The notes under the pieces are model-generated. The model did no database searches and was not told where the DNA came from. It saw only the letters and a list, made by a program, of their open reading frames with translations. DNA of 64,000 nt from Collinsella sp. (GTDB lineage: Bacteria; Actinomycetota; Coriobacteriia; Coriobacteriales; Coriobacteriaceae): NCBI GenBank assembly GCA_019425005.1, contig JAHYYK010000001.1, forward strand, positions 1 to 64,000. Direction: 5' to 3'. Position numbers and translations under genes: made by a program. Of this stretch, positions 38,162-45,127 are shown piece after piece (the stretch's first letter is position 1; every line of letters starts with the position of its first letter).

Positions 38162-38222
38162 CCCTCGGGCGCGTTCCAAAATCGTCCCGAAATAGCTCAT
38201 TTACGAGAAAGGACTCGGAACC

Positions 38223-39413
38223 ATGACCAATTCTCTGCCCATGAAGACCCGCGCGATGATGTACGAGCAGCAGCTCGATCACCTGCCCCGTCTTGTGGAC
38301 GAAATGTACCGAAGAATCGAAACACTCGCCCCGAAGCGCTATGCGGGCATCGTGCACGACAGCGACACGACGGACGCGGGACGTCCGGCAGCCGCGCATC
38401 TTCACGTGATGATGGAGTTCCAGAATCCGCGCTCGCTCAATAGCATCGCGAAGCTCCTTGGAGATAAACCTGAGCGCATCGAGGCTTGGAAGGCAGGTGT
38501 GGAAAACGGTTTTTCCTACCTGTGCCACAGAACGGATGGCGCACGATCCAAGCATCAGTACGACCCCAAAATCGTGCGCTCCAATTTCGATTACCCAGCG
38601 CTACTTGCTTCTATTGAGTCGCGCGTTGCTCGAACGAGGTCCCATAGCAGCATCAAAGTCCTTCTCGATGACCTTCTCGAAGGTCGTATCGACAAGGAGT
38701 CCTTGATCTCTCAGCTCTCCGGATCCGAATATGCCCGGACATAGCGTCAGATCGAAGACGTTTATGCACGCCGCCTTCAGGTTCAGGCCCGGGAATGGCG
38801 GGGGTTGATGCTCAAGGGCGAAAGAAGGGTGGAATCAGTTTGGATCTTCGGGCCTGCTGGAACGGGGAAGTCCACCCTCGCAAAGCTCTATGCGAAGCGG
38901 AAGGGCGAACCGTTCTTCGTCTCTGGATCTACGAGAGACATCTTTCAGGGGTATGAGGGCAAGCACACGGTGATTCTTGACGAACTTCGTCCCTCATCCA
39001 TCCCCTACGCCGACCTGCTTCGCATCACGGATCCCTATGCGATGGAGCATGAGGTGATGGCACCGTCCCGATATTCCGACAAAGCGATAGCCGCCGATCT
39101 CGTAATCGTCACGACGCCCTACAGCCCCTTGGAATTCTATGGAGAACAGATGCGCCGATCCGCGACTTATCGTCCGCAAAACGATGTCGACGGATTTGGT
39201 CAACTTGAGAGGCGCCTCTCCGTCGTTGCGGAGATGCAGACGAGGGAGATCTGTCTCTCTGAGTTTAGGCACGATCTCGACGGATACTGGCCGGTCGAAG
39301 GTTCCTCTCGTACAAACCCATATTCGAGTTATGCGCGAGGACTCGCCCCCTCGTCCTGCGCCAACGCTCTTTATAAAGAGCTTCTCGACACCGTTTCGCA
39401 CTTGACAGCTTAA
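38223..39413 (+). pseudogene. HUH/SF3-helicase Rep (CRESS-like), split by an in-frame stop
   Basis: N-terminal rolling-circle Rep domain: motif 1-like GIVHDSDTT, the HUH metal motif AHLHVMM (His59, His61), and a catalytic tyrosine candidate Tyr99 in FSYLCHRTD, followed by KHQYDPK, as in plasmid Rep_2 proteins. After TAG at 38742-38744 the same frame continues with a superfamily 3 helicase-like domain: Walker A GPAGTGKST (210-218 counting through) and VILDELRPSS. This HUH plus SF3 architecture is shared with bacterial plasmid Reps and CRESS-DNA viruses. The second half could be translated from the ATG at 38805, which has a G-rich stretch upstream. In the element it probably serves as relaxase or replication initiator. 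Confidence 0.8.
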
Positions 39414-39421
39414 CCAATCGG

Positions 39422-39464
39422 GCCCCGTGCGATAATCTTGAAATATCGCATCGGGGCTCTTTTC
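39422..39464 (+). terminator. Terminator between rep and integrase
   Basis: GCCCCGTGCGATA pairs with TATCGCATCGGGGC with one bulged base, followed by TCTTTTCTG. Confidence 0.8.
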
Positions 39465-39485
39465 TGAACAGGAAGGAGCCTGCTA

Positions 39486-40691
39486 GTGACTGTGAGAAAA
39501 GACAGCAAAGGGCGAATCCTCAGACGCGGGGAAAGCCAGAGAAAAAACGGCCGTTACTGCTTCAAGTATGTGGATGCAAGAGGTAAAACGCGGAGCGTCT
39601 ACTCGTGGACCTTGACAACTCATGATCTAACTCCGAAGGGGAAGAAAGCCAGTCCGTGCTTGCGCGCGTTGGAGCATGAGATCCAGCGCGATCTGCTTGA
39701 TAAGGTCGCGCCGAACAATATGACAGTCTACGAACTCGCATCTCGTTACACTGAAACAAAGACTGCCGTGAAACAATCCACTCGAGCCGCCTACAAGACA
39801 ATCCTCAATTTTCTTGCTACAGATGAATTCGGCTCGCGACGAATATGCGGTGTCACCTCCCTTGATGCCAAGGAATGGCTCATCAACCTGCAAAAAATCC
39901 ACGGCAAGCGCTATAGCACAATCCATAGCATCCGTGGTGTTCTGAGACCGGCGTTTCAACTGGCAGAGGAGAACAGCCTGATTCGCCGAAATCCCTTCTA
40001 TTTCGAGCTCGCAACGATACTGACAAACGACATGGTTACACGCAAGGCCTTGGCCACTAACCAAGAACGCAGATTTCTTGCTTTCGTGGAGGGCGATGAA
40101 CACTTTCACCGCTATCGTGACGCCATCTACATCCTTCTAAATACGGGCCTGCGCATTTCTGAATTCTGCGGTCTTACCGTCGAAGACCTTGATTTCAAAA
40201 ACGGAAGCATTCGGGTAAACAAGCAACTTCAGCGGACCAGCAACATGCGATACTACATCGAACGTCCCAAGACGGAGAGCGGGATCCGCTATGTTCCCAT
40301 GACTCAAGCCGTGACAGAGTGTTACAGGAGTATCCTTGCGCAACGTCTAAAGCCTTCGAGTGAGCCGGTCGTTGACGGTGTTAGCGGTTTTCTGTTTCTT
40401 GATAAAAACGAGATGCCGCGTGTTGCCCTGCACTGGGAGAAGTACTTCCACCACGCGATAGAGAAACATAATCGCATCTACAAGGATGAGCTTCCCAAAA
40501 TCACACCACATGTCTGCCGACATACCTTCTGCTCGAAGATGGCACGCAGGGGAATGAACCCTGCGAAGCTAAAATGCATCATGGGCCACTCCGACATCAA
40601 CGTGACTTTTAACACATACACCCATCTTGATTTCGACGACGTCAGAGAGGATATGCTGAAAATTGGATGCAAAGGACGGTCAACATTGTGA
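39486..40691 (+). CDS. Tyrosine integrase, Tn916 type
   Basis: Site-specific recombinase of 401 residues that integrates and excises the element. The N-terminal part (about 1-75) resembles the arm-binding domain of Tn916 Int, a SAM-like core-binding domain spans about 78-165, and the catalytic domain has all key residues: Arg223 (NTGLRISEF), Lys262, His342 and Arg345 (HVCRHTF), His368 (MGHSD) and Tyr378 (NTYTH). Length and Tyr position match Tn916-family Int. The GTG start has AAGGAG upstream. The gene is intact, unlike its neighbours. No excisionase gene was recognised. Confidence 0.95.
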   Translation: MTVRKDSKGRILRRGESQRKNGRYCFKYVDARGKTRSVYSWTLTTHDLTPKGKKASPCLRALEHEIQRDLLDKVAPNNMTVYELASRYTETKTAVKQSTRAAYKTILNFLATDEFGSRRICGVTSLDAKEWLINLQKIHGKRYSTIHSIRGVLRPAFQLAEENSLIRRNPFYFELATILTNDMVTRKALATNQERRFLAFVEGDEHFHRYRDAIYILLNTGLRISEFCGLTVEDLDFKNGSIRVNKQLQRTSNMRYYIERPKTESGIRYVPMTQAVTECYRSILAQRLKPSSEPVVDGVSGFLFLDKNEMPRVALHWEKYFHHAIEKHNRIYKDELPKITPHVCRHTFCSKMARRGMNPAKLKCIMGHSDINVTFNTYTHLDFDDVREDMLKIGCKGRSTL

Positions 40692-40698
40692 CAACAAG

Positions 40699-40735
40699 TC
40701 GTAAACCCTCGTTCTTTACGACAATTCTTACGACG
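40699..40735. repeat. Candidate integrase arm sites, right end
   Basis: TTACGAC occurs at 40717-40723 and 40729-40735, and in inverted form at 40699-40705. They match the pair near the left end of the element. Confidence 0.6.
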
Positions 40736-40852
40736 CTGGAAAGAAGAATAATCCGCTCATTTATGAATCAATTTGATATTCTGTCCTTGACGAGGGATCA
40801 AAAAGCAGTGCGATTATCTGCGAAAACTCTGATATTCGAGAGGTTTTAGCCA

Positions 40853-41299
40853 ATGCGCAAAATCCTATTTGTCTGTCATGGGAACATCTGTCGCTCGACG
40901 ATGGCTGAGTCGGTGTTTGCCGAGCTGGTGCGCCGTGCTGGGCGCGAGGCGGAGTTCGTCATCGATTCCGCAGCGACCTCAACCGAGGAGATCGGCAACC
41001 CGCCGCATCATGGCACGGTCGCCAAGCTGCGCGAAGTCGGGATTCCCGTCGTTGCCCACCGCGCGCGTCAGGTGCGCCGCGCGGAGTATAGCGACTGGGA
41101 TCACATTGTCTATATGGATGCTGAGAACGCGCGCGGCCTGCGTCGCATCTTTGGCGACGATGCCGACGGCAAGATTTCGCGGCTGCTGGATTGGACCGAT
41201 CGCCCCGGCGACGTCGCCGATCCCTGGTACACCGGCAACTTCGATGCCACCTACCGCGATGTGCTCGCCGGCTGCACGGCCATGCTCGAGCAACTGTAG
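40853..41299 (+). CDS. Low-molecular-weight protein-tyrosine-phosphatase, N-terminus supplied by the element
   Basis: Cytoplasmic phosphatase (or arsenate-reductase-like relative) of 148 residues. The catalytic P-loop CHGNICRS lies at residues 8-15 with nucleophile Cys8 and Arg14, and the general acid Asp is in VADPWYTGNF. AGAGG precedes the ATG. The 19-bp att core covers the P-loop codons, so codons 1-6 and the upstream control region come from the mobile element, whereas the rest is the original chromosomal gene. The protein looks fully functional. Confidence 0.92.
   Translation: MRKILFVCHGNICRSTMAESVFAELVRRAGREAEFVIDSAATSTEEIGNPPHHGTVAKLREVGIPVVAHRARQVRRAEYSDWDHIVYMDAENARGLRRIFGDDADGKISRLLDWTDRPGDVADPWYTGNFDATYRDVLAGCTAMLEQL
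40872..40890. repeat. Right attachment-site core (attR)
   Basis: TCTGTCATGGGAACATCTG is identical to attL at 33322-33340. It marks the right junction of the mobile element. Confidence 0.9.
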
Positions 41300-41335
41300 G
41301 CAAGCGAGCTCGCGAGGTGCGCCATTGGCATAAAA

Positions 41336-41460
41336 CGAGCGTGGATTATCTCCCGCATACAAATTGAGCGTGGATTTTCTCCCACTTTGAGCGCGAAATA
41401 GCTCCAAAAACGGGAGATAATCCACGCTCGATATTTCGACGGCAGAAAATCCTCGCTCGA
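41336..41460. repeat. GAGCGTGGATT inverted repeat, copy 1
   Basis: Perfect 20-bp arms CGAGCGTGGATTATCTCCCG (41336-41355) and its complement at 41411-41430. Within it lies a 42-bp segment (41352-41393) repeated at 43039-43080 with two differences. Another partial unit follows near 41445. Confidence 0.9.
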
Positions 41461-41477
41461 TACTCACCGACGAGCTC

Positions 41478-41510
41478 AATGTGACAAAGGGACTGTCCAT
41501 TTGTCACATT
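41478..41510. repeat. TGTGACAAAG palindrome family, copy at ATPase gene end
   Basis: AATGTGACAAAG and TTTGTCACATT arms around GGACTGTCCA. It ends one base before the stop codon of the minus-strand ATPase gene. Confidence 0.85.
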
Positions 41511-41511
41511 C

Positions 41512-42873
41512 CTAGACAGGTTTGACCTCCAGCTTTATCCCCTCGACACGGGAGTCGCCCAAAACATCCGGAAGGGTCCAAGTCGCATACAGAGGCAGAT
41601 AGAGAACAGCGCCGTTGCGCTCAACGTTGCCTCTCGAGAAAACAATCCCACGCTTTACGCCATACTCGGCCGTTTCAAGCACATGGTTCAACGCGGCGTG
41701 TGCATGGTAATAGGAGCCCGATTTAACCTCGATCGGAACAGCCGTTCCATCCGGTCCGTCAACCACAAAGTCCACTTCACCGCGCTTTTTTGTCTGATAG
41801 TAGTAAAGCTGGCGATTTTGGGCAGCCAGCTGCTGAGCCACCACGTTTTCGTACACGCCGCCGAGGTTGGGCTCCTTGCTGTCGAGGTACGCCGCCTGGG
41901 CGACCCCGATGGGATATCGGGCCATCAGCATCCCGGTATCGGACTGGTACAGCTTGAACTGGGACGGCCGTGCCGTCTTAAGCAGTGGGGACTTGGGCTC
42001 GGTCACGATGTCGGTCTTGAGAGCGACGCCGGCATCGACAAGCCAGACAAAATCTCGCTGGTATTTCTCGTAATGCGCCTTGGGATCTATGGAGTTGAGC
42101 ACGAAACGCTTGTTCTCGCCCTCCAACATGACGGGCAGTTGGTCGAAGATGCTCTGCACCTGGAGCGCGCGTCCGTTCGCGTATTTTGAGATATCCCGAC
42201 GGTATTGCCCGTTCAGCTCGGACTGAAGCTGGTGGACGGACGCCAGATCACCCTGCGTGTCGAGGAATCGCTGCACGACCTCCGGCATACCGCCAACGAC
42301 GATATAGGTCCTAAAGTTTGCCATCATTGCGTCGTGAATATAACCAGGAACCGGCGTCTCGTTGCGGCACGCATCGCGAATCGAGCGCCTCGCCTCTTCG
42401 CTCACCCCAATCGCCCAGCTGAACTCCTCAAAATCCAGCGGGAACATCCTGAGCTCATGGACGTACCCCACGGGATAAGACCTGACGCCCTTGAATTGGG
42501 TCCCAAGCATGGATCCCGAGAATGCCCAGCGACAACGGCCGTCCTCGACAAGGAACTTGGCCATCGTCATGATGTCCGGCGCCTCCTGCACCTCATCGAT
42601 AAATACGAGAGTTTTGCCCGGCGCTATCGACTTGCCCGTGAGAAGCGTCACCCTGCTGATGAAGTCATCAGCATCCCTCGCCCCGAGAAGGACGTCTTTT
42701 GCCTGGCGGTTTTCCGCGAGATTGAGCTCGATATAGGTTGCGTAGTTTGACTTACCGAACTCGCGAATCGAGTAGCTCTTACCGATTTGGCGAGAACCCG
42801 TGACGAACAACGCCTTTCGTTCAATGGATCTCTGCCAACAATCAAGCTCATCAGCGATTTTCCTGCGCAACAT
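41512..42873 (-). CDS. AAA-type ATPase with DUF4143-like C-terminus
   Basis: Protein of about 453 residues. The N-terminal AAA domain has Walker A VTGSRQIGKSYS and Walker B TLVFIDEVQEAP. The C-terminal half has the GGVYENVVAQQL motif and the nuclease-like EVDFVVDGPDGTAVPIEVKSG segment (Asp, Glu-x-Lys) typical of the AAA/DUF4143 family. The role of this common family is not established. The preferred start is the ATG at 42873, with GGAG five bases upstream; an upstream in-frame extension would run through the 33-bp repeats. The gene is enclosed by two copies of a 42-bp repeat. Confidence 0.87.
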   Translation of the reverse strand: MLRRKIADELDCWQRSIERKALFVTGSRQIGKSYSIREFGKSNYATYIELNLAENRQAKDVLLGARDADDFISRVTLLTGKSIAPGKTLVFIDEVQEAPDIMTMAKFLVEDGRCRWAFSGSMLGTQFKGVRSYPVGYVHELRMFPLDFEEFSWAIGVSEEARRSIRDACRNETPVPGYIHDAMMANFRTYIVVGGMPEVVQRFLDTQGDLASVHQLQSELNGQYRRDISKYANGRALQVQSIFDQLPVMLEGENKRFVLNSIDPKAHYEKYQRDFVWLVDAGVALKTDIVTEPKSPLLKTARPSQFKLYQSDTGMLMARYPIGVAQAAYLDSKEPNLGGVYENVVAQQLAAQNRQLYYYQTKKRGEVDFVVDGPDGTAVPIEVKSGSYYHAHAALNHVLETAEYGVKRGIVFSRGNVERNGAVLYLPLYATWTLPDVLGDSRVEGIKLEVKPV

Positions 42874-42897
42874 AAGCTCTCCCATCGCCCCGATAAA

Positions 42898-42996
42898 TGA
42901 AATGCAGATATTTATATCGACTATTATCGATGAAATGCAGAGATTTTTAGCGCCTAAATCGGATGAAATGCAGAAATTTGACCTTACTCGCATATA
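42898..42996. repeat. Three tandem 33-bp repeats upstream of the ATPase gene
   Basis: TGAAATGCAGA recurs at 42898, 42931 and 42964, exactly 33 bases apart, each followed by one variable base and ATTT. The rest of each unit varies. They lie just upstream of the ATPase start and may be operator sites. Confidence 0.85.
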
Positions 42997-43038
42997 GAAT
43001 ATAGACGATAAGGCCTAGGCGTAAGCGAGGTCGGGATT

Positions 43039-43147
43039 CCCGCATACAAATCGAGCGTGGACTTTCTCCCACTTTGAGCGTTCAAGCGCGCTTAAAACGG
43101 GAGAAAATCCACGCTCATTATCTCGGTGGGAGAAAATCCTCGCTCGC
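43039..43147. repeat. GAGCGTGGATT inverted repeat, copy 2
   Basis: GAGCGTGGACTTTCTCCC (43053-43070) pairs with GGGAGAAAATCCACGCTC (43099-43116). A third related unit runs up to the stop codon of the next minus-strand gene at 43148. The 42-bp segment 43039-43080 matches 41352-41393. Confidence 0.88.
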
Positions 43148-43477
43148 CTACTCTTCGACGATCTCGGCAAGCCAGACGTTCAACGTGTCGACCTCGGGGC
43201 AGCAGAACTTTGCCGTACCGGGCTCATTGCCAGGCACGGTTCCGCCATAGCGCAGGATATCGATATAGGGAAAGCCCACATGGCAGGCCATAGCGCACAT
43301 CTTGCCGCGGTCTCGGTCGAAGTCAAAGACGTCGCCCGGCTTGTGACCATGGTGGCAGCGGCACGCACCCAGCTGGTCCACGCAGCTCACGCGGATACGC
43401 GGACGCTTGCCACGCGGCGCGCCGAGCGGCTTGTTCTCGCCCGCAGGCTTGACGCCGCCCTCATCAGCATTACTCAT
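43148..43477 (-). CDS. Small cysteine-rich protein (TIGR04076-like)
   Basis: A protein of 109 residues with several paired cysteines and histidines (CRCHHGHKPGDVF, KMCAMACHVGFPYIDILRYGG, KFCCPE). The GHKPGDVF and PYIDILRYGG features recall the uncharacterised TIGR04076 family, possibly metal-binding. The ATG overlaps the stop of the pyridoxamine kinase gene in ATGAGTAA, indicating translational coupling. Function unknown. Confidence 0.75.
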   Translation of the reverse strand: MSNADEGGVKPAGENKPLGAPRGKRPRIRVSCVDQLGACRCHHGHKPGDVFDFDRDRGKMCAMACHVGFPYIDILRYGGTVPGNEPGTAKFCCPEVDTLNVWLAEIVEE

Positions 43478-44294
43478 GGTCAATCACATCCAGGCAGGCC
43501 TCGATGGGAAGGCCGGCGGACTTATCCTCCTGGTCGGCATTGCGCTCGATAAGCTCCGCTACCACGCGCATGGCATCGCTCGTCGCACGCTGCAGGCTCC
43601 AACCGGCCATAACGCGGCCGACGAGCACCGCCGAGAACGTGTCGCCCGTGCCCGGGAAATAGACCGGAATGAGCTCAAAGGGAATCGTGAAGTACTCCCC
43701 CGCCACATGGTCGTAACCGATAACCGCGTTCGTGCCATTGACCACGGCGCTCGTAATGACCACCGACTTGGCACCCAGCTCGCGCACGGCGTTCACAAGG
43801 GCGCGGGCCTCATCGGGCGTAATTTGCTCGGCGATAGGCGTATCGGTGAGCAGACAGGCCTCGGTGTAATTGGGAACCGCATAATCGGCGCACTCGAGCA
43901 GGTGCCTCATGAGACCGATCGTCGACTCGGGCACACCGGCATAGAGCTTGCCGTTGTCGCCCATGATGGGATCAACGAACACCTTGGTGCCCTTTTGCGC
44001 GCGGCGGTGGCAAAAGTCCGAGATGATGCGCGTCTCTTCCTCGGTCACGATAAAGCCGGTCGAGATGGCGTCGAACTCAAAGCCGAGCTCCTCCCAGATG
44101 GCAAGACTCTGACGCACGTACTCCGTGGTGTCGTGGATGTAGAACTTGGGGTAGTTGAGCGTGTCGGACACAAGTGCCGTCGGCAGATTGTGGATACGGT
44201 AACCCATGTGCGACAGCACCGGCAGCATGGCGGAAAGCGCGACCTTGCCGTAGCCGCACATATCGTTGATCAGCAGCAGCTGAGTGTTCTTCAT
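43470..44294 (-). CDS. Pyridoxamine/pyridoxal kinase (PdxY-like)
   Basis: Ribokinase-fold kinase of 274 residues, probably phosphorylating vitamin B6 vitamers in the PLP salvage pathway. It has the catalytic anion hole GTGDTFSAVLVG with its Asp base, the KVFVDPIMGDNG segment, and an N-terminal substrate-binding region (INDMCGYGKVALSAMLPVLSHMG; core DMCGYGKVAL). It is followed by a small cysteine-rich gene with overlapping codons. Confidence 0.88.
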   Translation of the reverse strand: MKNTQLLLINDMCGYGKVALSAMLPVLSHMGYRIHNLPTALVSDTLNYPKFYIHDTTEYVRQSLAIWEELGFEFDAISTGFIVTEEETRIISDFCHRRAQKGTKVFVDPIMGDNGKLYAGVPESTIGLMRHLLECADYAVPNYTEACLLTDTPIAEQITPDEARALVNAVRELGAKSVVITSAVVNGTNAVIGYDHVAGEYFTIPFELIPVYFPGTGDTFSAVLVGRVMAGWSLQRATSDAMRVVAELIERNADQEDKSAGLPIEACLDVIDHE

Positions 44295-44430
44295 GAGGGT
44301 CTCCCTTGTTTCGGGCGCGGCGCAGCAGCGCCACAGTGCGACTAAGTGTAGCGCAGGGGACGTTGTGAACGGGCGCTGGCACCGCAGAGGACGAATTGTT
44401 GCGGAAAGGTTACGGGAAGGAGGAAGTTAG

Positions 44431-44515
44431 TCGTTGGGGACGTTCTTAAATGACTAGTCGACACAAGGAGTGTCCCCAAATGCCGGCACATAAGGAACGT
44501 CCCTAAGTGCCGCTC
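44431..44515. repeat. Composite inverted repeats upstream of marR
   Basis: TTGGGGAC (44434-44441) pairs with GTCCCCAA (44472-44479), followed by a second stem GGCAC / GTGCC (44485-44511) around AAGGAACGTCCC. Related to the repeat at 16901-16952. No gene lies between 44295 and 44620. Confidence 0.7.
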
Positions 44516-44536
44516 GAACATAATAAGTTTGGTACC

Positions 44537-44599
44537 TTGACATTTATTTACCGTGCTCCTAAATTGGTTAGGCACAAAACAATTCCACTACCTAACTAA
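44537..44599 (+). promoter_or_regulatory. marR-ABC promoter with candidate operator
   Basis: TTGACA (44537-44542), 17-base spacer, TAAATT (44560-44565). TTGGTTAGGC (44564-44573) and ACCTAACTAA (44590-44599) form an imperfect inverted repeat overlapping the -10 and start region, a likely MarR site. AAAGGAG for marR follows. Confidence 0.7.
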
Positions 44600-44620
44600 A
44601 GAAAGGAGCAAAACTAATTC

Positions 44621-45127
44621 ATGTGCGATGAACCTCTTAACCTTTGTTCGCACGAGCCCGGCGGCGACCCGTCACAGCCGGCGGATGCACCCGAAGCGGT
44701 TAGCTCAGAAGACAAACTCGCCAAGCGCATCCTGAGCGGCCTGGGCTTTTGCGGCCATTACATGCATTTTCATGGCGGAGGCGTGTCCGGCAAGGCGCCC
44801 ATCATCTGCCTGCTGGCCAAGCAACCCGGCGGCGAGATGTCGCAGCAGGAGCTCGGCATGCACTTCGACCTCAAGCCGGGATCGCTTTCCGAGATCCTGT
44901 CCAAGCTCGAGCTCAACGGCCTCATCGAGCGCAGCCGTAACCCCAAGGATCGACGGCAGCTCACCATTCGCCTGACCGAAACCGGCCGGGAAAACGCCCG
45001 CATCGACCAGGCAGCCCGCATTCGCTTTAGAGAGCAGGCCTTTAGCGCGCTCACCCATGACGAGCGCGAGGACCTCGCCGAAATGCTCGATAAAATCCGC
45101 GTAACCTGGGAGGAACTGGATGATTAA
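44621..45127 (+). CDS. MarR family transcriptional regulator
   Basis: Winged-helix regulator of 168 residues. The DNA-binding part is at about 60-125 (MSQQELGMHFDLKPGSLSEILSKLELNGLIERSRNPKDRRQ; core KPGSLSEILSKLE, with the wing RNPKDRRQ). An N-terminal stretch of 40 residues has several cysteines. The stop overlaps the start of the next gene by eight bases, so it is coupled to the ABC exporter, which it probably represses. Confidence 0.9.
   Translation: MCDEPLNLCSHEPGGDPSQPADAPEAVSSEDKLAKRILSGLGFCGHYMHFHGGGVSGKAPIICLLAKQPGGEMSQQELGMHFDLKPGSLSEILSKLELNGLIERSRNPKDRRQLTIRLTETGRENARIDQAARIRFREQAFSALTHDEREDLAEMLDKIRVTWEELDD

Larger units (their letters stand above)
33322..40890 (+). mobile_element. 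Integrative mobilizable element in the phosphatase gene
   Basis: A perfect 19-bp direct repeat, TCTGTCATGGGAACATCTG, marks both ends (33322-33340 and 40872-40890), giving 7,550 bp from one repeat to the other. The content is an ABC-F ATPase, two small element proteins, an FtsK-like ATPase, a Rep/relaxase-like protein and a Tn916-type integrase next to the right end. The right end supplies a new start codon, ribosome binding site and first six codons for the interrupted gene. Three coding regions carry disabling changes, so the element may no longer be mobile on its own. No type IV secretion genes are present, so any transfer would need a helper. Confidence 0.88.

Noticed and set aside
42874..42993. 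N-terminal extension of the DUF4143 ATPase by 40 residues
   Set aside because: The added residues are only a translation of the 33-bp repeats (recurring CIS tripeptides); the internal ATG at 42873 has a proper GGAG.
42898..42996. CRISPR-like array of three repeats
   Set aside because: The conserved part is only about 16 bases, units are directly adjacent with 33-base period, and no cas genes are nearby. Operator-type repeats fit better.
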